Positions 1-5,859 of a DNA stretch of 6,666 nucleotides are shown one piece after another. A program made the position numbers and the translations under genes. The notes beneath the pieces are model-generated. The model searched no databases, was not told where the DNA came from, and saw nothing but the letters and a program-made list of their open reading frames with translations. Positions within the stretch are counted from its first letter, which is position 1; each line of letters starts with the position of its first letter. The DNA comes from Candidatus Dojkabacteria bacterium (lineage in GTDB: Bacteria; Patescibacteriota; Dojkabacteria; J137): assembly GCA_003694175.1 (NCBI GenBank), contig RFKV01000087.1, forward strand, positions 1 to 6,666, given 5' to 3'.

Positions 1-34
1 CTTCAATACCTTAAAACATTTAATCCAATTCCGA

Positions 35-63
35 ATTTTAAAACTTAAACTAAATTTTGTCAA
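35..63 (-). promoter_or_regulatory. Candidate sigma70-type promoter reading left out of the window
   Basis: On the minus strand, a perfect -35 hexamer TTGACA (63-58) is followed by a 17-bp spacer and the -10 hexamer TAAAAT (40-35), which matches the consensus at five of six positions. Transcription would start near position 28 and serve a gene beyond the left edge. It lies just past the stop codon of the 127-aa membrane protein gene, so the next gene probably forms a separate unit. The same TTG could instead begin an open frame of 21 codons running to the window edge (basic, starting M-T-K-F). I prefer the promoter reading because both boxes and the spacing fit, but the two cannot be separated without the flanking sequence. 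Confidence 0.5.
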
Positions 64-83
64 ATTTATCAATTATAAAATTT

Positions 84-467
84 CTAAAAGCTAACCGAAA
101 AAAGTGCTAAGGTGACAGAGGATAAAAAAAGACTCAAAAGTGTTATCATGACCTGCTGAAATAAATTAATGTAAAAGTCTTTATCGTGCCTAAAAGATTT
201 TTCTTTAGATATTTTCTTTAAAATATCGATGAAAGACAGTAGAACACAAAATCTAAAAAGATATTGCAGAATACCCATGTAAAAAATGAACAACAAAAAT
301 AGCTGAGAAAAAACCATTATCTCAATACCCAATACAATGTCTGGAGAAACATTCAGAAACCTAACTAACAAAAATAAAATTCCTACCAAAAAGGAAACTT
401 TTAATCGTATATCCCTTTCTTTGCCCTTAATATTACAAACTAGTTGTAAATTTAATACTTTAGACAT
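84..467 (-). CDS. Small multi-pass membrane protein of unknown function (127 aa)
   Basis: I do not recognise this protein. It has a short basic N-terminus, then hydrophobic stretches at about residues 23-40, 44-62, 63-80 and 101-124, giving three or four membrane segments. A charged loop (about 83-98, rich in Lys, Asp and His) precedes the last one. No catalytic motif is visible. I chose the ATG at 467, which overlaps the end of the upstream 86-aa gene by 8 bp (ATGTCTAA carries both start and stop). A TTG start 12 codons earlier keeps the frame open, but it lies deep inside the upstream gene. The overlap implies translation coupled to the upstream gene, and so probably to dnaJ. No clear Shine-Dalgarno site precedes the ATG. 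The gene is probably real, given the coupled start and the coherent membrane topology; its function is unknown. Confidence 0.7.
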   Translation of the reverse strand: MSKVLNLQLVCNIKGKERDIRLKVSFLVGILFLLVRFLNVSPDIVLGIEIMVFSQLFLLFIFYMGILQYLFRFCVLLSFIDILKKISKEKSFRHDKDFYINLFQQVMITLLSLFLSSVTLALFSVSF

Positions 468-720
468 CGTCCGCTTTTCTAAATCGTAAAATTTTTGACG
501 CAAATACTAAAACTTTAGCTTCGATCAAAAACAAAAACGTTGCAATTAAAATATATCCTAAAATAGACAAAACTGTATCCTGATTTACTTCGACGGCTAA
601 GATCACAAAATACAAAACTAAGGACCTGTAGACAAGCTTATTTAGAGTATTGTTTGACTTCAGTACTCTCCTTAGGTAAGAATTTTCCAACTTTATTTTT
701 AAAATTTCTTTATCTTCCAT
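460..720 (-). CDS. Small two-pass membrane protein of unknown function (86 aa)
   Basis: I do not recognise this protein. A charged N-terminal segment (residues 1-28, helical-looking, rich in Lys, Glu and Arg) is followed by two hydrophobic segments at about 29-46 and 50-75, then a short basic tail. This suggests a small two-helix inner-membrane protein with its charged N-terminal portion in the cytoplasm. The ATG at 720 lies inside the last codons of dnaJ: the frames overlap by 11 bp, with the dnaJ TAA within ATGGAAGATAA. Its own stop overlaps the start of the next membrane gene. Such tight coupling implies that all three are made together. Only a weak purine run (AGAAAGAT) precedes the start, so ribosomes ending dnaJ probably reinitiate here. 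No enzymatic or binding motif is visible. Confidence 0.7.
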   Translation of the reverse strand: MEDKEILKIKLENSYLRRVLKSNNTLNKLVYRSLVLYFVILAVEVNQDTVLSILGYILIATFLFLIEAKVLVFASKILRFRKADDV

Positions 721-1825
721 ATCTTTCTAAGTCTAACAGTTTTTCCCATAATTCTTTTTGTTCCTTCGTTAGTTTATCAGGCACCCTAAGTCTTATTTTT
801 ACAAAATGGTCACCGTAACGATCGTGTTTGATGTTATATGCACCTTTTCCTGGAAGTCGCAAAATCTTACCATCAGAACTTCCTTTAGGTATCGTTAAAA
901 TCACCTTACCGTATAGTGTCTCAAACTCTTTCTCGACTCCCAGCACTGCCTCTGGTAAGCTGATATATAAATCTGAGAAAACATCATCCCCTTTTCTTGT
1001 ATATATGTCATGATTCATTACTTTAATTTCGACGTATAAATCTCCTGGCCTAGAATCACCTTTAGAAAAATTACCAAGACCAGAATACTTTAGAATACCT
1101 CCGTCAGGAAAACCTTTAGGGATTTTCAACTTTATACTTTCTTTTTTTGTCAAACTCCCCAATCCATTACAGAACTTACAAGCTTCCATATAAACTTCTC
1201 CAGTGCCCCCACAAACATGACAGATTGACTCTACTTGCACTGTACCAAAAAAGCTATTTTGTATCTTTCTAATCTTTCCAGTTCCATCGCACGTTCTACA
1301 TTCAGTTAATTTACCATCTTTAGCACCAGTCCCATCACAGTAAGTGCAACGAGTACTATGTTCAAAAGTTAAATCCTTTTCGCACCCGTGTATAGCCTCC
1401 ATAAAGCCAATCTTAGTTTCAACCTTTAAATCTTCACCTTGGAAATCATAACTTCTCTTTTTGCCTCGAGTACGAGAACCAAAAGAACTAAAACTGGTAC
1501 CAAAAAACTGACCTAAGATATCTTCTAGATCGCCAAAACTTGACGAACTGAATCCAGAGAAACCAGATTGGGTGCTATTCTGACCGTATGAATATGATCC
1601 AACATTTTCAAAATCAAAACCATACTTGTCGTATCTGGCTCTTTTTGCGTCATCTGACAACACTTCGTAAGCCTCTTGAATTTCTTTAAACTTTTCTTCG
1701 GCGTCTTTAGACTTATTTCTGTCGGGATGAAATTCTTTAGCCAACTTCCTGTACGCCTTTTTTATTTCATCCTTACTTGCAGATTTTGATACGCCTAAAA
1801 CTTCATAATAATCCCTTTTTGACAT
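710..1825 (-). CDS. dnaJ: Chaperone DnaJ (Hsp40, type I)
   Basis: DnaJ is a cytosolic co-chaperone that delivers unfolded clients to DnaK and stimulates its ATPase. The protein is a complete 371-aa type I DnaJ, close to the roughly 375 aa usual for the family. The N-terminal J domain (about 4-70) has the HPD triad at residues 33-35. A Gly/Phe region unusually rich in Ser follows (about 70-125). The zinc-binding domain has four CxxCxGxG repeats, at about 160-167, 176-183, 202-209 and 216-223, all eight cysteines being present. The last repeat reads CKFCNGLG. The C-terminal client-binding domains run to about 350. The ATG at 1825 has a strong Shine-Dalgarno site 6 nt upstream. No dnaK or grpE lies in the window. 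Instead the gene is followed directly by two overlapping small membrane-protein genes. I see no CIRCE element upstream, so HrcA control is not supported. Confidence 0.98.
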   Translation of the reverse strand: MSKRDYYEVLGVSKSASKDEIKKAYRKLAKEFHPDRNKSKDAEEKFKEIQEAYEVLSDDAKRARYDKYGFDFENVGSYSYGQNSTQSGFSGFSSSSFGDLEDILGQFFGTSFSSFGSRTRGKKRSYDFQGEDLKVETKIGFMEAIHGCEKDLTFEHSTRCTYCDGTGAKDGKLTECRTCDGTGKIRKIQNSFFGTVQVESICHVCGGTGEVYMEACKFCNGLGSLTKKESIKLKIPKGFPDGGILKYSGLGNFSKGDSRPGDLYVEIKVMNHDIYTRKGDDVFSDLYISLPEAVLGVEKEFETLYGKVILTIPKGSSDGKILRLPGKGAYNIKHDRYGDHFVKIRLRVPDKLTKEQKELWEKLLDLERYGR

Positions 1826-1831
1826 AAAAAA

Positions 1832-1837
1832 TCCTCC
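1832..1837 (-). promoter_or_regulatory. Ribosome binding site of dnaJ
   Basis: On the minus strand the sequence reads GGAGGA, a near-perfect Shine-Dalgarno core, 6 nt before the dnaJ ATG. It is the only strong site of this kind ahead of any gene in the window, and it fixes the dnaJ start. Confidence 0.85.
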
Positions 1838-1841
1838 AAGA

Positions 1842-1871
1842 ATTTTAGCATATTAATTAATAATCTGCCAA
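1842..1871 (-). promoter_or_regulatory. Candidate dnaJ promoter with extended -10
   Basis: On the minus strand, TTGGCA (1871-1866, five of six matches to the -35 consensus) is separated by 18 bp from TAAAAT (1847-1842, five of six matches to the -10). TGC directly before the -10 provides an extended -10 element. The predicted start, near 1835, falls inside the Shine-Dalgarno site, leaving a very short leader, and that weakens this assignment. An alternative extended -10 (TGGTATAAA, within 1882-1890) lies inside the upstream repeats and would give a leader of about 50 nt. Either or both could be used. Confidence 0.4.
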
Positions 1872-1910
1872 TATACACTAATTTATACCAACTTACACCA
1901 ACTTATACTA
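1871..1910 (-). repeat. Four tandem imperfect 10-bp repeats upstream of dnaJ
   Basis: Four consecutive 10-bp units (1901-1910, 1891-1900, 1881-1890, 1871-1880) fit the minus-strand consensus TRGTRTAART, with small deviations in the unit nearest dnaJ. The next 10 bp begin TGGCAG and continue the phase, so the candidate -35 box looks like a decayed fifth unit. The outermost unit overlaps the TAG stop of the methyltransferase gene. A 10-bp spacing puts each unit on nearly the same face of the helix, as expected for a regulator-binding array or a run of promoter-like boxes. No known regulator is implied by the sequence. Confidence 0.6.
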
Positions 1911-2696
1911 CAATTTCCTGATCAAAATAAAATGACTTATCCCAAAAAAGTGCAAAGGAGTCTTTTCCAATTTATGAACAAATTTAGCAAAACACCTACC
2001 AACTTTACCAAACTTTTTTATTAATCTATCAAAACCAGGAAATACATGAGAATGATGTACTAGTTCAAATTTATACTCTTTAGATAAAGCAGAGGAGATA
2101 ACCTCTCTAATTCTTTTATTGGTATAATTCCTAACATGTGGCGCAAAGATCCGTTGTATTCTGTAAGGTAACCAAGGTAAAAGTGGAATGTTTCCCCAAA
2201 TATACTTTTTGAATAGAAATATACCATGTGTCTCAAATGGCCAACCCGTATTTGGAGTAAAAAATATCAAATATCCGCCGGGTTTTAATACTCTAAAAGA
2301 CTCTCTGATGGTCAGTATGTCGTCGCTCACATGCTCTAAAACTTCATTGTGGAAAACTATATCAAAATAATTATCTTTAAAAGGAATTGATTCCGCTACT
2401 GAATGAACAACATTCTCAAACGGTATTTTGGATTGATAAATTGGACTTTGTGCATTGTTAACAAGCCAATCTATTAAATCTTTATCACAATCAACACCAA
2501 AAACGTTTTCTGGTGAAGTAAACTTAACAAATTCACTCATCCAAACCCCTTTACCACACCCAAGATCCAGAATTTTTTTGTCTTTAAAGTCAACCTTTTC
2601 TTGAATCATCCTAAGCCTCCTTCTAAAACCTTGACTGAAAATTTCGCCTGGCTTGCCTAGGTAAGCAAATTTCGCATCGTTATTAAGGATTTTCAT
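1908..2696 (-). CDS. Class I SAM-dependent methyltransferase (262 aa)
   Basis: This is probably a cytosolic enzyme that transfers a methyl group from S-adenosylmethionine to an unidentified acceptor. The Rossmann-type methyltransferase domain spans about residues 38-147. Motif I is ILDLGCGKG (42-50); the acidic residue of motif II lies in VFGVDCD (65-71). The segment around AESIPFKDNYFDIV (101-114), followed by HNEVLEHV, resembles the UbiE/UbiG (Methyltransf_11) pattern. RVLKPGG (135-141) is the usual post-motif III turn. The C-terminal third is rich in aromatic and basic residues (PLLPWLPYRIQRIF and later Lys/His/Phe), and may form a substrate lid or associate with the membrane. Relatives often modify lipids, quinones or cell-surface glycans; the substrate here cannot be read from sequence. 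The ATG at 2696 has no Shine-Dalgarno site. A TGC TAATAT extended -10-like element (2714-2706) lies so close that the mRNA may be nearly leaderless. The gene is divergent from ftsK. Confidence 0.9.
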   Translation of the reverse strand: MKILNNDAKFAYLGKPGEIFSQGFRRRLRMIQEKVDFKDKKILDLGCGKGVWMSEFVKFTSPENVFGVDCDKDLIDWLVNNAQSPIYQSKIPFENVVHSVAESIPFKDNYFDIVFHNEVLEHVSDDILTIRESFRVLKPGGYLIFFTPNTGWPFETHGIFLFKKYIWGNIPLLPWLPYRIQRIFAPHVRNYTNKRIREVISSALSKEYKFELVHHSHVFPGFDRLIKKFGKVGRCFAKFVHKLEKTPLHFFGISHFILIRKL

Positions 2697-2708
2697 AAGG
2701 CTAAAATA

Positions 2709-2728
2709 TTAGCATAAATTAGCATAAA
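2709..2728. repeat. Perfect tandem duplication of a 10-bp unit between methyltransferase and ftsK
   Basis: TTAGCATAAA occurs twice in direct succession (2709-2718 and 2719-2728) in the 74-bp divergent intergenic region. On the minus strand each copy reads TTTATGCTAA, which contains a TGC-TAA core like the extended -10 proposed for dnaJ. The inner copy abuts the methyltransferase start and could supply its -10. On the plus strand, TGATAACAT (2731-2739) could be a weak extended -10 for ftsK. The duplication may be an operator or a doubled promoter element shared by both genes. Confidence 0.55.
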
Positions 2729-2770
2729 CATGATAACATTGGTTGGGATGGTAGTGTAACGGCTAAGAGA

Positions 2771-5035
2771 ATGCCAAGAAGAAAACATATAACATACGAT
2801 AGTCAAGAGACAAAGATATTTTTTTCAGTTGTATGCCTATCTTTGTCTGTTTTTTTCTTTTTAAGTTTTACCACACCCTTGAACGAAAATAATTTTCTCG
2901 GGCAGGGACGTAATCTGTTTGGTGATAGTTCAATAGTAGTGAGTATATTTTTTCTAGTTATAGGACTGCGATTATTAAAAATAAAAACTCCTTTTTCAAA
3001 AACCTCAAATATTTTTGCTTTGTTTGTTCTGTGTTTACTTGTACCAGCGTTTTTGACTTCTATAAGTATCGGAAACAGTCAGATCTCTAGAATTTGTGAT
3101 ACAAACAGTATCAATATAAACAAGTGTCAGCTTAATTGTGATAATCGTTATAGTGAAAACTTTTCAGGCGGTTTAATTGGTTGCTTCATCCTAGAAAGAG
3201 TGTTTAAAGAAAATGTTCCAGTTGGTACAGCCAGCAGATTACTGCTTTTTGTTCTAATTATTGGAACTCTCCCAACTTTGTTTTCAGTACCTTACTCTGT
3301 AATATATGAAAGGCTAGCTCTATTCTTTAGATATCTTAAGGGTACGGTATTTAAAAGCAAAAATAACAGTTTCGGAAAAATTGATTACAATACACCAAAC
3401 GAAGTTGAAGTTACTCAAAGGTTTGATGATTTCAACAAAGAAATCAAAAAAACAAGAATAGAGGAAAACACAAAAGTAAAAACAAGATCAAACAAGGAAG
3501 TTTTAGACTACATTCCACAAAGTTCAAACACTCAAGTGAATGGTTCAACTGATAAAGGATTAGAAGAGACAACACTTAGATATCCTAATTGGAAATTACC
3601 TCCTATATCGTTACTAATACCATACCAAAGAACAAATCAGAAAGAAAACTCAATATTAGAAAATACCAAAATAATAGAAAAAACCCTTTTAAGTTTTGGT
3701 ATCGATGCAAAAGTTGTTAAAAGTTTCGTCGGGCCGTCCGTGGTTGTGTATGCATTATCAATCCCACTTGGGATAGCGGTACAAAAAATAACTGCACTGA
3801 GTGCCAGTTTAGCTTTAGCATTAAAAGTTGATTCAGATGCGATCAGAATCGAATCGTTACCCGACACACCATACCTTGGAATTGAAGTGCCACGATCAAA
3901 TCGAGAAATAGTAAGATTTAAGGAATTAATGGAATTTCAAAAAAACTCAAACATCAAATATCATTTACCTATCCCAATAGGAAAAAATGTTGACGGTAGC
4001 TACATAGTATACGATCTACAAAAACTCCCTCACTTGCTTATAGCCGGAGCAACAGGATCAGGTAAATCAGTACTTACAAACTCATTTATATCGTCTCTGT
4101 TGATGAACAAAACACCTGACGAGCTTCGACTTATTTTAGTAGATCCTAAACAAGTAGAATTAATTGACTATAACGGTATTCCTCACTTATTGACCAGTGT
4201 TGTAACAGAAATGAATAAAGTAGTTAACGTGCTCAAATGGCTTGTGTATGAAATGGAGAGAAGATATACAGTACTTGCTAGTGAAAGAGTACGAAATATT
4301 CAGTCATATAATGAAAAGAAAGGTTTTTCAGCAATGCCCTTTATAGTGGTAGTGATAGATGAAATGGCTGATATGATGATGACGTCAAACAAAGTTGAAG
4401 CGGAAACTGCGATTGTTAGAATCGCTCAAAAAGCAAGAGCTGTAGGAATTCATTTAATTCTTGCAACTCAAAGACCTTCTGTTAATGTTATTACTGGAAT
4501 AATCAAGGCAAACATACCAGGCAGGATAGGGATGAGCGTCACAAGCAGTGTTGATTCTAGAGTAATTCTGGATAGAGTTGGGGCAGAAAGTTTATTAGGA
4601 AAAGGTGATCTACTTTTTAAAGCACCCGACCGAGTAAAACCAGATAGACTTCAAGCACCGAATATAGAACAAGAGGAAATATCTAGAATAGTTGACTTTA
4701 TCAAATCTCAATCACCTGAAGTCGAATATCTAGATGAGATTTTGGAAAAAAGCTTTTTAGGTAACGAACCTAATATGAGCAACGATCTTATATCTTCCGT
4801 TGATGCAAAAGGCTCTCTGTTAGAGCAGGCAATTAGAATAGCAGTTCAGTACAATAAAGGTTCATCTTCCTTTATTCAAAGAAAACTCAGTATTGGATTC
4901 AACAAAGCAGCAGAGTTAGTTGAGAGGATGGAAGAGTTAGGGGTGGTGGGACCACAAGTAGGGCAAAAACCAAGAGAAGTACTTATTTCAGATGCAGAGG
5001 AATTTATAAAAAAATTGAAAAGTGGTGAAATTTAA
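2771..5035 (+). CDS. ftsK: DNA translocase FtsK/SpoIIIE
   Basis: This is a membrane-anchored, ATP-driven double-stranded DNA pump that clears and sorts chromosome ends at the division septum. The 754-aa protein is full length for the shorter FtsK/SpoIIIE forms. Four hydrophobic segments lie at about 16-34, 54-69, 80-100 and 155-176. A charged linker (about 180-275) leads to the motor: the alpha part at about 285-400, and the RecA-like beta part with Walker A GATGSGKS (426-433), Walker B VVVIDE (526-531) and the family signature ATQRPSVNVITG (565-576). The C-terminal gamma winged helix (about 677-740, with QRKLSIGFNKAAELVERME) is the part that reads polar DNA motifs in relatives. An extracytoplasmic loop (101-154) holds four cysteines, while the motor has none. 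The ATG at 2771 is the only usable start after an upstream in-frame stop, but it has no properly spaced Shine-Dalgarno site. The gene ends 11 bp from the convergent 58-aa gene. Confidence 0.97.
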   Translation: MPRRKHITYDSQETKIFFSVVCLSLSVFFFLSFTTPLNENNFLGQGRNLFGDSSIVVSIFFLVIGLRLLKIKTPFSKTSNIFALFVLCLLVPAFLTSISIGNSQISRICDTNSININKCQLNCDNRYSENFSGGLIGCFILERVFKENVPVGTASRLLLFVLIIGTLPTLFSVPYSVIYERLALFFRYLKGTVFKSKNNSFGKIDYNTPNEVEVTQRFDDFNKEIKKTRIEENTKVKTRSNKEVLDYIPQSSNTQVNGSTDKGLEETTLRYPNWKLPPISLLIPYQRTNQKENSILENTKIIEKTLLSFGIDAKVVKSFVGPSVVVYALSIPLGIAVQKITALSASLALALKVDSDAIRIESLPDTPYLGIEVPRSNREIVRFKELMEFQKNSNIKYHLPIPIGKNVDGSYIVYDLQKLPHLLIAGATGSGKSVLTNSFISSLLMNKTPDELRLILVDPKQVELIDYNGIPHLLTSVVTEMNKVVNVLKWLVYEMERRYTVLASERVRNIQSYNEKKGFSAMPFIVVVIDEMADMMMTSNKVEAETAIVRIAQKARAVGIHLILATQRPSVNVITGIIKANIPGRIGMSVTSSVDSRVILDRVGAESLLGKGDLLFKAPDRVKPDRLQAPNIEQEEISRIVDFIKSQSPEVEYLDEILEKSFLGNEPNMSNDLISSVDAKGSLLEQAIRIAVQYNKGSSSFIQRKLSIGFNKAAELVERMEELGVVGPQVGQKPREVLISDAEEFIKKLKSGEI

Positions 5036-5046
5036 ATGATTCAAAT

Positions 5047-5223
5047 TTAATTTAGTAAGAAGTTTTTAACAGGCTCAGTAAATATTTCTCCTCTCGGCAT
5101 TTCAACAATTGTGATAGTTTCTTTAGATCTAGTACCTTCTAAAACGCTAATCACTTCCCAGCCTATCGAGATCAGAAAAAACACTATTGCAATAATAATA
5201 AGATTTCGCCAATTTTTTTCCAT
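5047..5223 (-). CDS. Small single-pass membrane protein at the end of the pil cluster (58 aa)
   Basis: This short gene starts with ATG at 5223, 3 nt after the pilO stop codon, and ends with TAA at 5047. The product has a short charged N-terminus (MEKNWRN), one hydrophobic segment at about residues 8-28, and about 30 polar residues that would lie outside the cytoplasm by the positive-inside rule. The topology matches that of PilN and PilO (short cytoplasmic N-terminus, one helix, extracytoplasmic domain), and the gene sits where pilP follows pilO in Gram-negative clusters. It has no lipobox cysteine and is far too short for PilP, so I do not name it. It is probably co-translated with pilO and may be a small subunit or stabiliser of the pilus platform. 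The coupled position and coherent topology support a real gene; its role is inference. Confidence 0.7.
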   Translation of the reverse strand: MEKNWRNLIIIAIVFFLISIGWEVISVLEGTRSKETITIVEMPRGEIFTEPVKNFLLN

Positions 5224-5226
5224 AAC

Positions 5227-5853
5227 TTAATCTTCGTAAAAGTAGTAGTTGACCTTTAAGTTTAACTGATAAACGACAACCTCAGATCCCCTATTAGATC
5301 TTGAAAAAGTCAGTTCTACTACATCAAAAAACCTCTTTGATCTTTCTATATCCCTTATTAAACTTATTAAAGAAGTAAAATTTGAATTGGATGACTCTAC
5401 AAGTAGATTAACTCCTACAACTTTTAGTTTTTGGTCATTCATAAGATTAGAATGTTTCCTAGGTATATCTTCATTCTCCGTAAAATTTATACTTTTAAGC
5501 TCGAGATAGTTTTTTTGAACTAATTTTAATATTTCGTCAATTACAGCATCTTGATCCATGTTATTAGGCAAAACCTTATACAATTTATCCACCAATTGGG
5601 TCTCCGAGTTTAGTTCTTGACTTAGTAATTTAAGTTTGTCTAATTTATCTTTAGCCTGATTTAGTAAATCTTCCCTTTTTTGATTTTCTACTGCTTGGGC
5701 TGAAAAGGCTGAATATGATGGCAAAACACCAAAAAACAAAACTGATATAGTAAAAATAACAGTCACAGCTATGATAAAGTAACTGCTTTTTTCTTTCGAG
5801 CTTAAGATCTCTTCTAATAATCTTTGTTTTTTTGATTTCTGTAAGTCGTCCAT
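5227..5853 (-). CDS. pilO: Type IV pilus inner-membrane platform protein PilO-like
   Basis: PilO-type proteins pair with PilN in the inner membrane and link the cytoplasmic PilM ring to the rest of the type IV pilus or type II secretion machine. The 208-aa protein has the family layout: a charged cytoplasmic N-terminus (1-22), one membrane helix (about 23-44), a coiled-coil stretch (about 52-95, Leu/Lys/Glu/Gln-rich heptads), then a ferredoxin-like alpha/beta domain (about 100-206). In that domain, the VVGVNLLVESSNSNFTSLISLIRDIE region followed by FFDVVELTFSR is typical of PilO. The length is normal for the family. The ATG at 5853 lies 6 nt after the pilN stop, so the two are co-transcribed and the protein partners are encoded side by side. 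No good Shine-Dalgarno site is present. It could be called GspM-like, but the pairing with a PilN-like gene favours PilO. Confidence 0.85.
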   Translation of the reverse strand: MDDLQKSKKQRLLEEILSSKEKSSYFIIAVTVIFTISVLFFGVLPSYSAFSAQAVENQKREDLLNQAKDKLDKLKLLSQELNSETQLVDKLYKVLPNNMDQDAVIDEILKLVQKNYLELKSINFTENEDIPRKHSNLMNDQKLKVVGVNLLVESSNSNFTSLISLIRDIERSKRFFDVVELTFSRSNRGSEVVVYQLNLKVNYYFYED

Positions 5854-5859
5854 CTACGT

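Noticed and set aside
828..1013. Plus-strand open frame of 61 codons inside dnaJ
   Set aside because: It lies wholly opposite the conserved C-terminal part of dnaJ and shows no recognisable domain.
1826..1910. CIRCE-type HrcA operator upstream of dnaJ
   Set aside because: The inverted repeat TTAGCACTC-N9-GAGTGCTAA is absent; only a partial TTAGCA-like match occurs, with no second arm.
2188..2370. Plus-strand open frame of 60 codons inside the methyltransferase
   Set aside because: It lies opposite a conserved methyltransferase core and has no independent support.
3637..3867. Minus-strand open frame of 76 codons inside ftsK
   Set aside because: It lies opposite the conserved alpha part of the FtsK motor; an antisense shadow.
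5024..5055. AT-only imperfect palindrome between ftsK and the 58-aa gene as a bidirectional terminator
   Set aside because: The possible stem is about 5 A/T pairs plus a mismatch, with no stable hairpin and no clear T-run. The 11-bp gap between the stop codons may simply lack an intrinsic terminator.
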